8,083 nucleotides of DNA from assembly GCA_019894735.1 (NCBI GenBank), contig JAGXOB010000103.1, positions 1-8,083 on the forward strand, read 5' to 3'. The DNA is from Promethearchaeota archaeon. Lineage in GTDB: Archaea; Asgardarchaeota; Lokiarchaeia; Sigynarchaeales; SOKP01. A program made the position numbers and the translations under genes. Shown in pieces: positions 6,011 through 8,083 of this stretch (positions are counted from its first letter, which is position 1; each line of letters begins with the position of its first letter). The notes under the pieces were generated by a model. It did no database searches. It was not told the DNA's origin and worked only from the letters and a program-made list of their open reading frames with translations.

Positions 6011-7390
6011 ATGAACACTATTAAAGCGAAACCTAAGATACTGGAAAGCTATAATTTTTTTGTCATACCAAGTTGGGGAAATTTGCTTGGCTATCCTACT
6101 TTGGGTCAATATTCTAACCACAACGTATCAAAAATAACCCAAGACCTTGTCATTTTTTTCAGTGGTGCTGAGTGTTCTGTTCAAATAGAAAAAGGGACTT
6201 TGTATTATCTTTTCGGTTTAGGATATTATTACACTAAATTTGAACTTCAAAGTGGAAGATATACTACTGATAATCGACAATTAACGGGCTTAGTTCTCTC
6301 AGATTTCGTCTACGATTATCTTTCGACTTCAAAAAATGTAACTTTAGAAAACGATCGCGATGTAATCGTAAGTGAAAATTTGTTTAAAATGCCCATAGAT
6401 TTATCCTTTAAATCTGAAAACAAGCGTACATTTATTCAAGGAACTCTTATGAGAAATCTATTCATTCCTTATAAAGATATTATCTTAGAGTTTATGGAAA
6501 CCTTGAGAAATCCACAATCCTTTCAAGTAGACAAAACCGGACCAATCCTCCTTAGTACAGATTGGGATTCTTTTGACCAAATCTTGCTTTCTTCAGAAAT
6601 GGATTATGAAATGAAAACAAATTACTTAAATCCAACAGCGGGATTGAACGGAATTAATTTTGACTCTAAAAAGCATTTAGAGCAACATTTTTCACTCCAG
6701 GAATTACAATTTATTGAAGAATTAGCACTAAAACTAAAAAGGGTTTATTCTAGGATAGATTTCGATCCGATGTATTTATTTTCGATATTAGTAAATGCTA
6801 CGTTAAGGTTAAAATCCGAAATCAATTCTCCTAATGTTCAAAATGTTGAGAGATCAAATGAATCAATGCCAAAGGAATCAATATTTCTCTCCGCTGAATC
6901 AAGGATGAGTTCTTTTGTTGATTGGCCGGATAAATTTAGGAGAAGAACTAAGGAAGAGTTGGAAAGATCAGTTGTTCAAGAAACAAGCAAATTGTATCAA
7001 CCAAAAGAAACTGATAAAGAAACTATTAGAGATGAAGAATTCAGAGGAGAACAAGAGCAATTCAAGATTAGAACCATGAAACGACCTTCAGTACGAGTAA
7101 AACCACTCCCACTCATTCCAACGAGTAATTCTTTAGATATTCTCCTTGTTATTAAAGATATAGTAGATCAAGATTATGATATCAGATCTATAGCAAGGGC
7201 TCTTGAAATTGCTCGAGACTACATTAAAAGTATGATTTTACATTCTAATCTTTTGTGGGAAATGAGCAGATATGTTAACCTCTATCAACGGGTAGAACCA
7301 AAAGTAGGATTAAGCTCTAAAGAGAAATTCGAATTAATAGAACAAATCGAAAAATGGATTAATTTAATAAGTAAAACTCAATCAACTTAA
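6011..7390 (+). CDS. Protein of unknown family with HTH-like C-terminal segment
   Basis: I do not recognise the family of this 459-residue protein. Residues 12-175 look like a folded mixed alpha/beta domain rich in aromatic residues (for example GTLYYLFGLGYYYTKFEL at 62-79). Residues 185-270 are largely helical. Residues 271-370 are charged and low in hydrophobics, probably a flexible linker, including a Glu/Arg/Lys-rich stretch at 306-357. The C-terminal part, 375-455, is helical; DIRSIARALEIARDYIKSMI (390-409) has the residue spacing of a helix-turn-helix. No signal peptide or membrane helix is seen. The next gene begins 8 bp after the stop, so the two proteins are almost certainly co-expressed. 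The start codon lacks a ribosome-binding site. Possible roles are a transcriptional regulator or a scaffold for the roadblock-like partner; neither is proven. Confidence 0.8.
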   Translation: MNTIKAKPKILESYNFFVIPSWGNLLGYPTLGQYSNHNVSKITQDLVIFFSGAECSVQIEKGTLYYLFGLGYYYTKFELQSGRYTTDNRQLTGLVLSDFVYDYLSTSKNVTLENDRDVIVSENLFKMPIDLSFKSENKRTFIQGTLMRNLFIPYKDIILEFMETLRNPQSFQVDKTGPILLSTDWDSFDQILLSSEMDYEMKTNYLNPTAGLNGINFDSKKHLEQHFSLQELQFIEELALKLKRVYSRIDFDPMYLFSILVNATLRLKSEINSPNVQNVERSNESMPKESIFLSAESRMSSFVDWPDKFRRRTKEELERSVVQETSKLYQPKETDKETIRDEEFRGEQEQFKIRTMKRPSVRVKPLPLIPTSNSLDILLVIKDIVDQDYDIRSIARALEIARDYIKSMILHSNLLWEMSRYVNLYQRVEPKVGLSSKEKFELIEQIEKWINLISKTQST

Positions 7391-7398
7391 AATGGTGT

Positions 7399-8034
7399 AT
7401 GATCATAGTCAATTATAAATCAATTGTAAAGCATTTACAAAAACACTATTCGGACGCAACAGAAGTAGTTGTGATTAATAATAAGGCAAAAGTCCTTCAC
7501 TCCACGAGCAACTGGAACGTATCGAAAGACGTTAAAGAAGTATTCGCTAGTTGGAGTAGCGGTAAAGCCCAGTCTGTGAATATGAATGGTAATAAATATT
7601 CAGTTCTTCAAATGGAGCCAGAAAGATTCATAGCTACTAACAGACAGAAAAAGGGACACTTGGTTGGTTCCTCCATCCCTGGAACCGATATGTATCTTAT
7701 AGCTCACATCAGGCCAAAAGCAAAAGGTTGGGAACATATGGCTTACCCTGCTATAGCGAGAGCAGCGGCGATGATGATGAAAGGATCGCAATCTCAATTT
7801 ATTGAGACTGAAGTAGATGTTTCCGAGAATGAATTGTCTGAAAAAATTACCAGAATAGCTCAACCATCTATCGATCCATATCTCAAGGCGGAAGTGGAAG
7901 GATTCTTGGATTGGATTAAAAATCCTCAAGGTTTAACTTCTTATCTCCTTCATTCATTACAAGAAAACGATCCTTATAGAATATCCAAACTCTCGGAGAT
8001 TTACAATGAATTATATAGGATTTTTTATGCTTAA
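7399..8034 (+). CDS. Roadblock/LC7-like domain protein with helical C-terminal extension
   Basis: The protein has 211 residues. Residues 4-128 fit the roadblock order: helix 1 (SIVKHLQKHY), strands with TEVVVINNKAKVLHS (21-35), helix 2 (SKDVKEVFASW, 42-52), strands at 58-71, 74-91 and DMYLIAHIRP (97-106), then helix 3 (HMAYPAIARAAAMMMK, 113-128). Residues 135-211 are a charged, mostly helical extension. Roadblock proteins act as dimers and commonly regulate or anchor small Ras-like GTPases, as MglB does for MglA, and are abundant in Asgard archaea. The fold call rests on predicted secondary structure, not on a conserved motif, so a longin-like or other profilin-type fold is possible. It is the second gene of an operon, 8 bp after the 6011 gene. 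No GTPase gene is in the window. Confidence 0.75.
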   Translation: MIIVNYKSIVKHLQKHYSDATEVVVINNKAKVLHSTSNWNVSKDVKEVFASWSSGKAQSVNMNGNKYSVLQMEPERFIATNRQKKGHLVGSSIPGTDMYLIAHIRPKAKGWEHMAYPAIARAAAMMMKGSQSQFIETEVDVSENELSEKITRIAQPSIDPYLKAEVEGFLDWIKNPQGLTSYLLHSLQENDPYRISKLSEIYNELYRIFYA

Positions 8035-8045
8035 GTTTTATTAAT

Positions 8046-8063
8046 TCTATCGCTTCAGATAGA
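8046..8063. repeat. Short perfect inverted repeat after the roadblock-like gene
   Basis: TCTATC (8046-8051) and GATAGA (8058-8063) are perfect complements around a 6-nt loop, 11 bp after the stop codon at 8034. No T run follows on the plus strand, so it is a weak terminator candidate and may simply lie within the end of a convergent gene. Confidence 0.3.
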
Positions 8064-8083
8064 TCGAAATGATGTCGCCATCC
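8047..8083 (-). CDS. Possible C-terminal tail of a convergent gene (partial)
   Basis: Read on the minus strand from the window edge, a frame gives DGDIISIYLKR and then a TAG at 8049-8047. The residues look like a natural protein end and the stretch is richer in G+C than its left flank. It would converge on the roadblock-like gene with a 12-bp gap. Only eleven codons are visible. The alternative is a plus-strand gene starting at the ATG at 8069 (MMSPS), which has no ribosome-binding site. Confidence 0.25.
   Translation of the reverse strand, partial: DGDIISIYLKR

Noticed and set aside
7600..7929. Minus-strand 109-residue open frame
   Set aside because: It is antisense to the roadblock-like gene, with a Ser/His/Arg-rich composition typical of a shadow frame.
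1..8083. CRISPR array, tRNA, rRNA or insertion sequence
   Set aside because: No regularly spaced direct repeats, no tRNA-like cloverleaf, no rRNA-like conserved stretch, and no transposase or terminal inverted repeat was seen on either strand.
8069..8083. Start of a third gene in the roadblock operon (ATG ATG TCG CCA TCC)
   Set aside because: Only five codons are visible, no ribosome-binding site precedes it, and the opposite-strand gene tail explains the composition at least as well.

Overview
This AT-rich window (roughly one third G+C by eye) looks archaeal, and an Asgard (Lokiarchaeia-like) chromosome is the best guess. The reasons are T-run terminators without stem-loops, TATA-like boxes close to start codons, weak or absent Shine-Dalgarno sequences, an archaeal-type multi-pass membrane protein with a C-terminal zinc ribbon, and a protein that fits the roadblock/LC7 fold. 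The lineage is inference; no rRNA or ribosomal protein gene is present to fix it.

Layout. Positions 1-969 (minus) hold the N-terminal part of a uroporphyrinogen-decarboxylase-superfamily methyltransferase-like protein, cut by the window edge. The 970-1514 gap contains a possible 43-residue CxxC miniprotein on the minus strand and the promoter region of the next gene. Positions 1515-4457 (plus) hold two closely spaced genes: a B12-binding-type radical SAM protein with a long basic C-terminal extension, then an alpha/beta hydrolase of the haloalkane dehalogenase/OleB type with an Asp nucleophile. A two-helix membrane miniprotein (4576-4806, plus) follows and ends in a T-run terminator. It converges on a minus-strand membrane protein with a zinc ribbon (5009-5758). 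From 6011 a two-gene plus-strand operon encodes a 459-residue protein of unknown family with a helix-turn-helix-like C-terminal segment, and a 211-residue roadblock-like protein. The last 37 bases may carry the tail of a convergent gene.

How the genes may work together. The left half has two proteins from families that often use corrinoids (the URO-D-type methyltransferase and the B12-binding-type radical SAM enzyme) next to a hydrolase that attacks carbon-halogen bonds or beta-lactones. This suggests specialised C1, lipid or halocarbon chemistry, but no substrate can be read from the sequence. The right half looks like membrane or signalling functions. The 6011/7399 pair is the best candidate for an undescribed two-protein system, because the genes are 8 bp apart, the first protein has no recognisable family, and the second resembles the small-GTPase-partner fold that is expanded in Asgard archaea.
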